A stretch of 48,017 bases of DNA from Eggerthellaceae bacterium (GTDB lineage: Bacteria > Actinomycetota > Coriobacteriia > Coriobacteriales > Eggerthellaceae): contig JAAVZC010000011.1 in NCBI GenBank assembly GCA_022791455.1, positions 1-48,017 of the forward strand, in the 5' to 3' direction. Position numbers and translations under genes: made by a program. The notes below the pieces were generated by a model, which worked only from the letters and a program-made list of their open reading frames with translations, did not search any database and was not told where the DNA came from. Of the stretch, positions 31,765 to 40,264 are shown piece after piece. Position 1 is the first letter of the stretch. Each line of letters opens with the position of its first letter.

Positions 31765-31985
31765 TTTGATTGTAGTGGGAAACCAGGAGCGGGCAACGAT
31801 CGTTTCTTGGCTCGCTAGGACGCTGGTGCTCGATTTTATGATGCTGCACTGATTCCTGCCGCAAGCTCATGAATCTTCAAAATCTTTGGTTTCGTTGATT
31901 GAATATAGACTCCTTCGTTTTAACCTGGGAATACGCTAAACGCAGAAGGCCTGAAGCGAACGCATAACCTGGCGAAAGGAGAGCC
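31765..31985. other. Non-coding stretch before the two-component pair
   Basis: About 220 AT-richer bases, no open frame I can support. It holds the upstream side of the response-regulator gene; no clear promoter hexamers were recognised. Confidence 0.4.
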
Positions 31986-32675
31986 ATGCAGGGGGCGGAA
32001 CTTTACACACTGCTCATTGCCGATGACGAGCCCGATATTCTCTCGATGCTTGTGGAGTATTTCTCCACGGCCGGCTATCGTGTGCTGGCGGCTCGCGATG
32101 GGGAAGAGGCAGTGCGTATGGCCGAGGAGGGCCCCGACCTAGTCCTGCTTGACGTGGCCATGCCCAAGATGGACGGGTTCGGGGTTTGCCGCCGCCTACG
32201 CGCTCACCTCAGCTGCCCCATTCTGTTCCTGACCGCCCGCATCGAGGACGCTGACGAGCTGGAGGGCTTCGAGGCGGGAGCCGACGACTACGTGCTGAAG
32301 CCGTTCTCCCTGCCGGTGCTTGCGGCGCGGGTGAGCGCTCACCTGACTCGCGAGGGCCGTCAATCCACATCGGCCCATGTGAGGTTCGCCGGGAATATCA
32401 CGGTTGATTTTGATCGCTGTGCCGTGCTTGTGAGCGGCCGCGACGCAAGGCTGACGGCGAAGGAGTTCGAAATCCTGTCGCTTTTGGCTAAGCGCCCCGG
32501 GCGGGTATTCGACCGCGATTTCATCCATCGAAGTACGGGCGGCTGGGATGCGGGCAGCGATCCGCGCGGCGTAACCGAGCTCATTCGCCGTATCCGTCAG
32601 AAGCTTTCAGCGGCCGGTGCTGATTGCGACCCCATCGAAACGGTTTGGGGCATGGGCTATCGCTGGCTCTCATAA
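31986..32675 (+). CDS. OmpR/PhoB family response regulator
   Basis: 229 aa. Receiver domain with DDE at 13-15, phospho-acceptor D56 (LVLLDVAMPKMDG) and Lys in VLKPFSLP; C-terminal winged helix (LTAKEFEILSLLAKRPGRVFDRDFI … VTELIRRIRQKL…ETVWGMGYRWLS). Binds DNA as a dimer after phosphorylation. ATG 31986 follows GAAAGGAG. The partner kinase gene starts 39 bases after its stop. No obvious drug-exporter or other target gene lies beside the pair. Confidence 0.93.
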   Translation: MQGAELYTLLIADDEPDILSMLVEYFSTAGYRVLAARDGEEAVRMAEEGPDLVLLDVAMPKMDGFGVCRRLRAHLSCPILFLTARIEDADELEGFEAGADDYVLKPFSLPVLAARVSAHLTREGRQSTSAHVRFAGNITVDFDRCAVLVSGRDARLTAKEFEILSLLAKRPGRVFDRDFIHRSTGGWDAGSDPRGVTELIRRIRQKLSAAGADCDPIETVWGMGYRWLS

Positions 32676-32714
32676 TTCGCCGCCTTATCTTGATTACTGA
32701 ATTGGAGGTGCATT

Positions 32715-34367
32715 GTGCCTTTGTTCACCACCATCAAGCGCGTCGTCTCCCGCGGAGGGAACTCGCTGACGTTGCGTGCCTCGTTTCTTGTCCATCTGGC
32801 GATTGCTGCTGTGATCGCGGTTGCCCTCTCTTATGCCACCCTTTTGGTGCTGGCGGCGGAGCTGCAGCATATCTACGACGAATCGCAAGCTGTCCAGGGC
32901 AACATCCCCGGGCTGATCTACGACGCGAATGCGGGAACGTTCGTGGCATCTTGCGTGCAGAATCTTTCGACGTCCGGGGAGGAATATGTCCCCGTCTACA
33001 CGTCGGACGAGTCCGGGTCGGCAACCATTGAGGTTAATGATCTGGTTCCCCAATACGCATTCTTCACCATCAGCGGGCTTGACGGATTCTTTTTCAATGG
33101 CGATATGTTGATGATTGGCGAAGGGGGAGCTACGATCGACGGCTCTCTCAGGAGCACGCGCCAGGCCATGAACGATTATGAACAGCTTGGCTGGGAAGGT
33201 TTTGTCCGCTGGTTGAACGAAGAGCCCCAGGACAGCTCCGCTCAAAGCTACATCGAAGCGCTGGGAGCTGTACCGAAAACCGTGGCCGAGGCGAAAAGCC
33301 TGTTCGCGGCTGCGTTCGACAGCTCGCTTGCCACGCCCCTCGCATTCTTTTCCGCCAGCATGTATGCGGCTCAAGATGTGGAAGCGATCCATAAGTGGGA
33401 GACCGGAGCCTATCTCCTCATTGTTCTTTGGTTCGTTTTGAGTTTCATCGTTGCGGGCAACAGCTTCTATCGCGCCCGTCTGGCCCGTCCGCTTCAGCTT
33501 CTGGAAGGTGCTTCCGATCGCATTGCAGAAAAGCGGCTGGACTTCACGGTGGCCTATGGGAAGAAAGACGAGATGGGGAAGCTGGCCGATTCGTTCGAGG
33601 TCATGCGATCCTCGCTTGAGGAGAACTTACATCAGCTGTGGCGCGCGGGCGAGGAACAGCGACAGCTGAACGCCGCCTTTGCCCACGATTTAAGGACCCC
33701 TCTAGCCGTGCTGCGGGGACGCGTGGAGATGCTCACGGAGCGGGCGGAGAAGGGGTCTGTCGACTCCGCGGATGCGGCGGCTACGTGCGAGCAGCTGTTG
33801 CGCCAAGTGCAGCGGCTAGAAAACTATGTGACCGAAATGGGGGCTCTGCAGCGGCTTGAGGATAGGGAAGTGAGGCCCGAGCTGGTAGGGGCGGCGCAGC
33901 TGATCGAAGAACTCTGCTCCCATGCGGAGTCACTTGGGAATGAGGGCGCGGTGAAGCTGGAAGCGCCGGGGCCGGAAGAGCTGGAGGCGAGGAAGCTTAC
34001 GGTGGATTCGCCCCTCGTGTTCGAGGTGATTGAGAACCTTGTGGCAAACGCGCTCCGTTACAGCAAAGACGAGGTACGAGTGCGGGTGGTCCTGCCCGAC
34101 GGCGAAGATTATCTGCGCATTCAGGTGAGCGACGACGGTCCGGGCTTCTCTTCCGAAGCGCTCGGCCGGGGTAGCGAGCCCTTCTTTACCGAGGAGCGCG
34201 AATCCGGGCACATGGGCGTCGGGCTTGCCGTCGCCGCAGCCCTGTGCCGGCGCCACGGCGGTTCCTTGACCTTGGAGAATGCAGAGCAAAGGGGAGCTTT
34301 GGTTACTGCCTCATTCTCCTGTTCGAGTGCCAAGGCTGACGCCGCAGAGAGCGCGGTAGCGCCTTAA
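32715..34367 (+). CDS. Sensor histidine kinase (HAMP, HisKA, HATPase_c)
   Basis: 550 aa. TM1 at about 25-50, extracytoplasmic region to about 230, TM2 at about 231-252 (AYLLIVLWFVLSFIVAGNSF), HAMP (RPLQLLEGASDRIAEKRLDF), HisKA with FAHDLRTPLAVL (H324), N box ENLVANALRYSKDE and G boxes SDDGPGF and GVGLAVAAALCRRHGG. Starts with GTG at 32715, five bases after GGAGGTG. Phosphorylates the upstream OmpR-type regulator. The sensor domain is not a recognised one, so the stimulus is unknown. Confidence 0.92.
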   Translation: MPLFTTIKRVVSRGGNSLTLRASFLVHLAIAAVIAVALSYATLLVLAAELQHIYDESQAVQGNIPGLIYDANAGTFVASCVQNLSTSGEEYVPVYTSDESGSATIEVNDLVPQYAFFTISGLDGFFFNGDMLMIGEGGATIDGSLRSTRQAMNDYEQLGWEGFVRWLNEEPQDSSAQSYIEALGAVPKTVAEAKSLFAAAFDSSLATPLAFFSASMYAAQDVEAIHKWETGAYLLIVLWFVLSFIVAGNSFYRARLARPLQLLEGASDRIAEKRLDFTVAYGKKDEMGKLADSFEVMRSSLEENLHQLWRAGEEQRQLNAAFAHDLRTPLAVLRGRVEMLTERAEKGSVDSADAAATCEQLLRQVQRLENYVTEMGALQRLEDREVRPELVGAAQLIEELCSHAESLGNEGAVKLEAPGPEELEARKLTVDSPLVFEVIENLVANALRYSKDEVRVRVVLPDGEDYLRIQVSDDGPGFSSEALGRGSEPFFTEERESGHMGVGLAVAAALCRRHGGSLTLENAEQRGALVTASFSCSSAKADAAESAVAP

Positions 34368-34448
34368 CGCGTTCTCAACGAATCGGGGGATTTTCCGGGG
34401 CGCCGAGTAATATCGGCGAAAACATGATGGCGAAGAGAAGGAAGCACT

Positions 34449-34694
34449 ATGGCCTATATGGATAACTGCGTTCTGTACTACAAGAAAACCTGCCCCTATT
34501 GCCACAAGGTCATGGATTACATGAGCGCGGCGGGCATCACCATGGACTTGCGCGACATTGCGCAGCCGGGCAATGTGGACGACCTGGTGCGCATCGGTGG
34601 CATGAAGCAGGTGCCCTGCCTTGTGCACAACGGCCAGGCGCTCTACGAGTCCGCCGACATCATCGAGTGGCTGCGCAACAACGCGGCGAAGTAG
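34449..34694 (+). CDS. Glutaredoxin
   Basis: 81 aa. Thioredoxin fold with active site CPYC (residues 15-18), cis-Pro in QVPCLVH and the GSH-binding-like YESADIIEWL. Cytoplasmic dithiol glutaredoxin/NrdH-like. A TAATAT box within a short palindrome (CGCCGA…TCGGCG, 34401-34418) lies 30 bases upstream and may be its -10. Start ATG 34449 after AGAAGGAAG. Confidence 0.88.
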   Translation: MAYMDNCVLYYKKTCPYCHKVMDYMSAAGITMDLRDIAQPGNVDDLVRIGGMKQVPCLVHNGQALYESADIIEWLRNNAAK

Positions 34695-34700
34695 GACTTT

Positions 34701-36341
34701 CTACTCCGCAATGAAGAACAGGACCTGCAGGAAGATGCGGGTGTCGGCGTCTTCGAGGGTTTCTCCCAGCTGCGCGCGAATCTTGTCCAGTCGATAAGCC
34801 AAGGTGTTTCGGTGCATGTGCATCTTCTCGCACACCACGCCGGCGCGGCATTCCTCGGCCAGGTAGGTTCTCAAAATCTCGTAGTCGTTAGTGCCGTGGG
34901 CTTCGTCCGCCTGCTTCAGCTTCACAAGCGGGTTCTTCGAAACGCTCAGCTGCGTGATGATCTTCGAGCGGTCGGCAAAGGGGTCCACGGCGAAATAAGG
35001 GAAGTAGCGCCGGAAGCGGAACACCACCTCGGTGCGGTCGGAGGCCGGTTGGCTGCCAGTGTAGCGGCGGAAGTGCTTCTTGCCGTACTCCAGCGAGATG
35101 CGCGCCTGCTCCAGCCCGAAGGCGGCGTCGCCCAGGTAATCGAAGCGCTCGGACACGCCCACGTTCATCTTCAGGTCCTCGATCAGCTGGAAGAGGATGC
35201 GCTCCATGGTGTTCAGCCGGTCTATCTTGCCGCAGGGGGCGTGCAAAAGCACCGTCAGCCGGTTGCCGTCGAAGGTGACTTTGGCCGTAGGCTCCAGCTC
35301 GATCACGCGCTTCGCTAGAAGCGAGATGCTGCCCGCCTGCCAAGTTTTGTCGATGAGCAGCACCTTGAACTCACCCTCGATGGGCATCTGGTGCAGGGCC
35401 GCGCGTTCCTCCAGATAGGACCGATTCGCCACATTGCCCTCGAAAAGCTCTTTCAGGAAGTACGTGTAGCGCTGCTCGAAGGGGTTCTCGCGCGCCCAGT
35501 GGCGGGTGAGGCACACATCGATCTTCTTCGCCAAAATCTCGAACAGGAAACGCTGGTAGGTGGAAACCTCGGTAGGGGATACCAGGATGAGCAGCGAGGC
35601 GAAGCGGTTGTGGCGGTAGAAGGGGTGAAACAGCGTGGGGAACCCGAAGACGCTCTGATCGCCGCTTTTTGCCACCGTCCAATCCTGCTTGCGGGTGGAG
35701 CGGAAGAACCCCAGCTCTTGGATGCGGTGGATAGTGGTGGAGTCGTAGTGCTGATGTTCGATGAAGAAGCTGTTGGCATCGTCGAGCGGGGGATGGCGCG
35801 GCGTGGAACATATATATGAGAAGGTGGAGTCGCACAGCGCGATAAAGGAATGCAGCAAAGGCTCGCTCGCGCGGAGCAGGTCCATGTTGATGCAGTCTTG
35901 ATCCAGCAGGTCGTTCAGCTGATCGTTCCATTGCATGATGGTCATCAGCTGCTGCTGCAGCTGGTCGGCAACGTAGGCGGGGGAGAGGTTGGTCATGGCC
36001 ACAATGTCGTCGGCGCCCACGGTGGCGTTCAGCACATCGCGAAAGGACCGGTCGGGGGTGGCGGGCACCAGAAACAGGGTGGCGTGGCCGCCCGTGAGAA
36101 GGTTCGACCCGTCGCTGACCAGGAGCACTTCGTCTTCCAGCCCCGCGTTCTCGATGGAAAACGCCGACACGCTGGTAATAAGGTTTTGGGGATGTTTGGG
36201 CTCTTTGATTACTTCAATCCCAAGGGTGTAAAGCTTATTTATAACAACATCCAACGGAAACTTCAAAGAAGGGCCTCGATTCGTAGGATTCCTGTCAACT
36301 TCAATCCACCTGCTTGTTGCTTTCGAATAAATATAGAGCAT
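34701..36341 (-). CDS. PucR/CdaR-type transcriptional regulator, likely controlling the arginine deiminase operon
   Basis: 546 aa from ATG 36341 (the frame is open to 36419; no strong ribosome site at either). The C-terminus is a PucR-family helix-turn-helix: YLAEECRAGVVCEKMHMHRN followed by TLAYRLDKIRAQLGETLED. The N-terminal part is a long sensory region with FSIENAGLEDEVLLVSDGSN and a GGDEF-like middle (AAFGLEQARISLEYGKK). It is divergent from arcA across 343 bases, so it is the best candidate for an arginine- or energy-responsive regulator of that operon; the ligand is inference. ArgR and ArcR genes are not in the window. Confidence 0.85.
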   Translation of the reverse strand: MLYIYSKATSRWIEVDRNPTNRGPSLKFPLDVVINKLYTLGIEVIKEPKHPQNLITSVSAFSIENAGLEDEVLLVSDGSNLLTGGHATLFLVPATPDRSFRDVLNATVGADDIVAMTNLSPAYVADQLQQQLMTIMQWNDQLNDLLDQDCINMDLLRASEPLLHSFIALCDSTFSYICSTPRHPPLDDANSFFIEHQHYDSTTIHRIQELGFFRSTRKQDWTVAKSGDQSVFGFPTLFHPFYRHNRFASLLILVSPTEVSTYQRFLFEILAKKIDVCLTRHWARENPFEQRYTYFLKELFEGNVANRSYLEERAALHQMPIEGEFKVLLIDKTWQAGSISLLAKRVIELEPTAKVTFDGNRLTVLLHAPCGKIDRLNTMERILFQLIEDLKMNVGVSERFDYLGDAAFGLEQARISLEYGKKHFRRYTGSQPASDRTEVVFRFRRYFPYFAVDPFADRSKIITQLSVSKNPLVKLKQADEAHGTNDYEILRTYLAEECRAGVVCEKMHMHRNTLAYRLDKIRAQLGETLEDADTRIFLQVLFFIAE

Positions 36342-36530
36342 AATTACCGAAATTCTTCGAAGATTCTGACAACTTTGCACATATAAACGAAAAGCAAATG
36401 GGTCTAAAATGCTAGTCACGTCGACGCGTTAGTTCCGATCTTCAAGAATCTTTACAGCAATTGAGTGGTTCCCCGAGGCATGAAGGTGCCCTGGATTCGT
36501 GCGGCCTAGGTCAAGACAACGAGGTAACGC

Positions 36531-36608
36531 ATGGGTGTCGGCACCGTCCCAAAATGCCAAATTCTGTGGCGAACCCCGTCAACTGCCCGCAAAGAAGGCG
36601 AAGATTGA
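36531..36608 (+). CDS. Candidate leader peptide upstream of arcA
   Basis: 25 codons (MGVGTVPKCQILWRTPSTAR + KEGED) preceded by GAGGT (36521-36525) with a five-base gap, one of the better ribosome sites in this leader. It has two Arg codons (CGA, CGC) and one Trp, and its stop lies three bases before a hairpin (36612-36642), itself 32 bases before the arcA ribosome site. This arrangement resembles a translated attenuator, but no known leader peptide was recognised and the frame could be chance. Confidence 0.4.
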   Translation: MGVGTVPKCQILWRTPSTARKEGED

Positions 36609-36611
36609 AAC

Positions 36612-36642
36612 ATGCCCGTCGGGGTCAAAAGACCCAAGGCAT
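36612..36642 (+). promoter_or_regulatory. Leader hairpin upstream of arcA
   Basis: ATGCC (36612-36616) pairs with GGCAT (36638-36642), and inside GGGTC (36622-36626) with GACCC (36631-36635) around AAAA. No T run follows, so it is not a standard terminator. Confidence 0.5.
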
Positions 36643-36684
36643 TTGGATTATTGGAATGCAAGTATTAAGGAATGGAGGCTTTCA

Positions 36685-37902
36685 ATGGCTGGTGTGAACG
36701 TCAAAAGCGAGATCATGCCCCTTAAGAAAGTGCTGCTGCACCGACCGGGGGACGAGCTTCTCAACCTAACGCCGAACACTCTGGAAGAGCTTCTGTTTGA
36801 CGACATCCCGTTTTTGCAGGTGGCGCAAGCAGAGCACGACGAGTTTGCCGGTATTCTGCGCAACGAAGGCGTAGAGGTTGTCTACCTCGAGGATCTCATG
36901 GCAGAGGTTCTGGATCTGTATCCGGAACTCCGCGAAAAGTTCCTGAAGCAGTTCATTTTTGAGGCCGGAATCCGTACTGATCGCTATCAGAAGATCATCT
37001 ACGACTACCTTAACGACAACTACGTCACGAACAAAGAGCTGGTCATGAAGACCATGGCAGGCGTGAACCTGCAGGAGCTGCACACCGACAAGAGCAACTC
37101 CCTGGTGGACCTGGTGAGCGACGCCAGCAAGCTGGTTATCGCCCCTATGCCGAACCTGTACTTCACTCGCGACCCGTTCGCGATGATCGGCAACGGCGTG
37201 TCCATCAATCGTATGTACTCCGAGACTCGTAACCGCGAGACCATCTACGGCGAGTACATCTTCAAGTATCATCCGGATCTGCAGAACGTTCCGGAGTACT
37301 ACAGCCGCTACAACACCTTCCACATCGAGGGTGGCGACATCCTGAACATCAACGACCATGTGCTGGCCATCGGTATCTCCCAGCGCACGGAGCCGGATGC
37401 TATTGACCAGATCGCCAAGAACATCTTCCACTCCGACTCGCCGATCGATACCATCCTGGCGTTCAACATCCCGAATTCTCGTGCGTTCATGCACCTGGAC
37501 ACGGTGTTCACCCAGATCGACTACGACAAGTTCACCATTCATCCCGGCATCATGGGCCCGCTGACCGTCTTCGAGATCAAGCCCGAGGGCGAAGGCATCA
37601 AGGTGCGCGAGATCAACGAGCCGCTGGAGCAGATCCTGACCACCTATGTGGGTCGTCCGGTTCAGCTGATCCCCTGCGGCGGCGGCGACCGCATCGCGGC
37701 CGAGCGCGAGCAGTGGAACGATGGCTCCAACACCCTCTGCGTGCGTCCTGGCACCGTTGTGGTGTACCAGCGCAACGACGTGACCAACGGCGTGCTGCGC
37801 GAAGCTGGCATCAACGTTCTGGAGATGTCCTCCGCCGAGCTGTCCCGCGGTCGTGGCGGCCCACGCTGCATGTCCATGCCGCTGTGGCGCGACGATGAGT
37901 AA
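36685..37902 (+). CDS. arcA: Arginine deiminase
   Basis: 405 aa, family length. Hydrolyses arginine to citrulline and ammonia, first step of the ADI pathway. Visible: LKKVLLHRPGDELLNLTP, NLYFTRDPFAMIGNG, the catalytic-His segment YNTFHIEGGDIL, and GGPRCMSMPLWR at the C-terminus with the nucleophile C395. ATG 36685 has GGAGG six bases upstream. First gene of arcA-argF-arcC-yfcC. The preceding leader is about 250 bases and contains a small open frame and a hairpin. Codon use is more biased than in neighbours, as for a highly expressed gene. Confidence 0.96.
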   Translation: MAGVNVKSEIMPLKKVLLHRPGDELLNLTPNTLEELLFDDIPFLQVAQAEHDEFAGILRNEGVEVVYLEDLMAEVLDLYPELREKFLKQFIFEAGIRTDRYQKIIYDYLNDNYVTNKELVMKTMAGVNLQELHTDKSNSLVDLVSDASKLVIAPMPNLYFTRDPFAMIGNGVSINRMYSETRNRETIYGEYIFKYHPDLQNVPEYYSRYNTFHIEGGDILNINDHVLAIGISQRTEPDAIDQIAKNIFHSDSPIDTILAFNIPNSRAFMHLDTVFTQIDYDKFTIHPGIMGPLTVFEIKPEGEGIKVREINEPLEQILTTYVGRPVQLIPCGGGDRIAAEREQWNDGSNTLCVRPGTVVVYQRNDVTNGVLREAGINVLEMSSAELSRGRGGPRCMSMPLWRDDE

Positions 37903-37923
37903 TCTTATCTGTTAATTTAAGCA

Positions 37924-37945
37924 AGGCTCGCCTTCGGGCGAGCCT
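37924..37945 (+). terminator. Intercistronic UUCG hairpin between arcA and argF
   Basis: 9-bp stem AGGCTCGCC / GGCGAGCCT closed by the stable loop TTCG. No U run follows, so partial termination or 3'-end protection of the arcA transcript is more likely than full stop. Confidence 0.6.
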
Positions 37946-38005
37946 GTGCCTGTTGGAAAGAGCGTATTGGGCGGAACCCCTGCGCTTTGGAGAAAGGAAA
38001 TTACT

Positions 38006-39001
38006 ATGCCTGTGAATTTGAGCGGCCGCAGCTTCCTGCGTCTTCTGGATTTCAGCACCGAGGAAATCGAGTACATGCTGAAGCTCGCGAAGAATTTCAA
38101 AGATATGAAGCGCGCTGGCGTTCCGCACCGTTACCTGGAGGGCAAGAACATTGTTCTGCTGTTCCAGAAGACCTCTACCCGTACCCGCTGCGCGTTTGAG
38201 GTGGGCGGCATGGACCTGGGCATGGGCGTGACCTACCTGGATCCCGGTTCTTCCCAGATGGGCAAGAAGGAGTCCATCGAGGACACCGCTCGCGTGCTCG
38301 GCCGTTTCTACGACGGCATCGAGTTCCGCGGCTTCGCCCAATCCGACGTTGAGGAACTGGCCGAGAAGGCTGGCGTTCCGGTTTGGAACGGCCTGACCGA
38401 CATGTGGCATCCCACCCAGATGCTGGCCGACGCCCTGACCATTCAGGAGAACTTCAACTACGACATCAAGGGCAAGACCCTGGTGTTCATGGGCGACCTG
38501 AAGAACAACATGGGCCGTTCGCTGATGGTTATGTGCGCCAAGCTGGGCATGAACTTCGTGGGCTGCGCTCCGCGCGACTACTGGATGGACGACGAGCTCA
38601 TCAAGACCTGCGAGAAGATTGCCGCCGAGCATGACTGCACCGTGCGCTGCACCGAGGACGTCAAGGACGCTGCCACCGGCGCCGACATCATCTACACCGA
38701 CGTGTGGGTGTCCATGGGCGAGCCGGAAGAGGTTTGGGCTGAGCGCATCAAGAAGCTGGAGCCCTACCGCGTGACTCAGGAAGTCATGGATATGACCGCC
38801 AAGGATTCCATCTTCCTGCACTGCCTGCCGGCCTTCCACGACACCAACACCACCACCGGTGCCGAGATCGCCGAGAAGTTCGGCGTGACCGAGATGGAAG
38901 TGGAAGACACCGTGTTCGAGGGCCCGAAGTCCCGTGTGTTCGAAGAGGCCGAGAACCGCATGCACACCATCAAGGCTGTCATGTACGCAACCTTGAAGTA
39001 A
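38006..39001 (+). CDS. arcB: Ornithine carbamoyltransferase (catabolic)
   Basis: 331 aa. Converts citrulline plus phosphate to ornithine and carbamoyl phosphate in this context. Carbamoyl phosphate site STRTR (57-61), HPTQMLAD, the SMG loop DVWVSMGEPEE and catalytic HCLPAFHD. Placed between arcA and arcC, so a catabolic role is clear even though the protein resembles anabolic ArgF too. ATG 38006 follows AGAAAGGA. The 100-base gap from arcA holds the UUCG hairpin. Confidence 0.95.
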   Translation: MPVNLSGRSFLRLLDFSTEEIEYMLKLAKNFKDMKRAGVPHRYLEGKNIVLLFQKTSTRTRCAFEVGGMDLGMGVTYLDPGSSQMGKKESIEDTARVLGRFYDGIEFRGFAQSDVEELAEKAGVPVWNGLTDMWHPTQMLADALTIQENFNYDIKGKTLVFMGDLKNNMGRSLMVMCAKLGMNFVGCAPRDYWMDDELIKTCEKIAAEHDCTVRCTEDVKDAATGADIIYTDVWVSMGEPEEVWAERIKKLEPYRVTQEVMDMTAKDSIFLHCLPAFHDTNTTTGAEIAEKFGVTEMEVEDTVFEGPKSRVFEEAENRMHTIKAVMYATLK

Positions 39002-39026
39002 ACCGGTTGCTTTATTAGTTGGAAAC

Positions 39027-39056
39027 GGGGCCGGGCCGCAAACCGGGTTCGGCCCC
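39027..39056 (+). terminator. Intercistronic hairpin between arcB and arcC
   Basis: GGGGCCG (39027-39033) pairs with CGGCCCC (39050-39056); no strong T run. Probably a stability or partial-termination element. Confidence 0.5.
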
Positions 39057-39085
39057 CTGTATTTGCAAGAAAGAGGTGAGTCACC

Positions 39086-40039
39086 ATGCCTTACGCCAAA
39101 GGATCTGGCAAAAGCGTGGTCATCGCGCTGGGCGGCAACGCCCTGGGCAACACCCCCCAAGAGCAGCTGGAGCTGGTGGCGAACACCGCCGTTCACATTG
39201 TTGACATGATCGCCGAGGGCATCAACGTCGTGGTTTCCCATGGCAACGGCCCGCAGGTTGGCATGATCAACAACGCCTTCGACTACGCTGCTGCCCATGA
39301 CGGCAAGACCCCCGAGATGCCTTTCCCCGAGTGCGGGGCAATGTCCCAGGGTTACATTGGCTATCAGCTGTCCCAGGCTATCCTGAACGAGATGAAGCGC
39401 CGCGGCATCATGCGCTCCACCGCCTCGGTCATCACCCAAACGGTTGTTTACCCCGAGGATCCGGCCTTCCAGAATCCCACGAAGCCCGTGGGTGCCTTCC
39501 TCACCGAGGAAGAGGCCATGCGTCGCGCCGAGGAGACCGGTGCCACGTACAAGGAAGACGCCGGCCGCGGCTGGCGTATGGTGGTTGCCTCCCCGAAGCC
39601 CCAGCGCATTGTTGAGTTCGACGCCATCAAGGACCTGATGGACGACGGCTACATCGTTATCGCCGGTGGCGGTGGCGGCGTTCCGGTTATCGAGCGCGAC
39701 GACTCCTACCACGGAGTTCCGGCCGTTATCGACAAGGACCGCTCGTCCGCTAAGATCGCCGCTGACTTCAAGGCCGACATGCTGGTCATCCTCACCGCTG
39801 TGGAGAAGGTGGCCATCAACTTCAATACGCCTGATCAGAAGTCTATTGACACCATGACCGTCGAGGAAGCGAAGGCTTTCATCGACGAGGGCCAGTTCGC
39901 CCCCGGCAGCATGCTGCCGAAGGTGGAGGCCTGCATCGAATACCTGGAGGCTTATCCGGAGGGTACCGCCCTCATCACCAGCCTCGAGTGCGCCGCCGAG
40001 GGCCTGAAGGGCAAGACGGGCACTTTGATCACCCGTTAA
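39086..40039 (+). CDS. arcC: Carbamate kinase
   Basis: 317 aa. Transfers phosphate from carbamoyl phosphate to ADP, giving the ATP of the ADI pathway. Signatures: VIALGGNALGNTPQEQ, VVSHGNGPQVGMINN, VIAGGGGGVPVI, IDKDRSSAKIAADFKADMLVILT and GSMLPKVEACIEYLE. ATG 39086 after AAGAGGTGA. Third gene of the operon. Confidence 0.96.
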   Translation: MPYAKGSGKSVVIALGGNALGNTPQEQLELVANTAVHIVDMIAEGINVVVSHGNGPQVGMINNAFDYAAAHDGKTPEMPFPECGAMSQGYIGYQLSQAILNEMKRRGIMRSTASVITQTVVYPEDPAFQNPTKPVGAFLTEEEAMRRAEETGATYKEDAGRGWRMVVASPKPQRIVEFDAIKDLMDDGYIVIAGGGGGVPVIERDDSYHGVPAVIDKDRSSAKIAADFKADMLVILTAVEKVAINFNTPDQKSIDTMTVEEAKAFIDEGQFAPGSMLPKVEACIEYLEAYPEGTALITSLECAAEGLKGKTGTLITR

Positions 40040-40062
40040 TCGCGGGTTTACTTTCGGAGAGA

Positions 40063-40100
40063 ACGGCGGAGCTCGGAGACGCAACAACAAGCTCCGCCGT
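40063..40100 (+). terminator. Terminator-like hairpin between arcC and yfcC
   Basis: Perfect 11-bp stem ACGGCGGAGCT / AGCTCCGCCGT with a 16-nt loop and TT after it. It may set lower expression of the carrier gene or end most arcABC transcripts. Confidence 0.6.
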
Positions 40101-40264
40101 TTGGCTAGGACTGCCCTGTCGTCTGCTCGCAAATTCGGCGCGGGGTTCTCATTGCAAGTGCGTTTGGTTGAATCGCACATCGAGTGGTTATGTTCCACCC
40201 CTGATCTTCTTGCCACCCGTAGCGTAAAACGAAACGATCCTACCAAGTAAAGGAGGGGGTATTG

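Noticed and set aside
36420..36684. Guanidine or arginine-type riboswitch upstream of arcA
   Set aside because: No recognised riboswitch consensus could be matched; only a small frame and a simple hairpin are visible.
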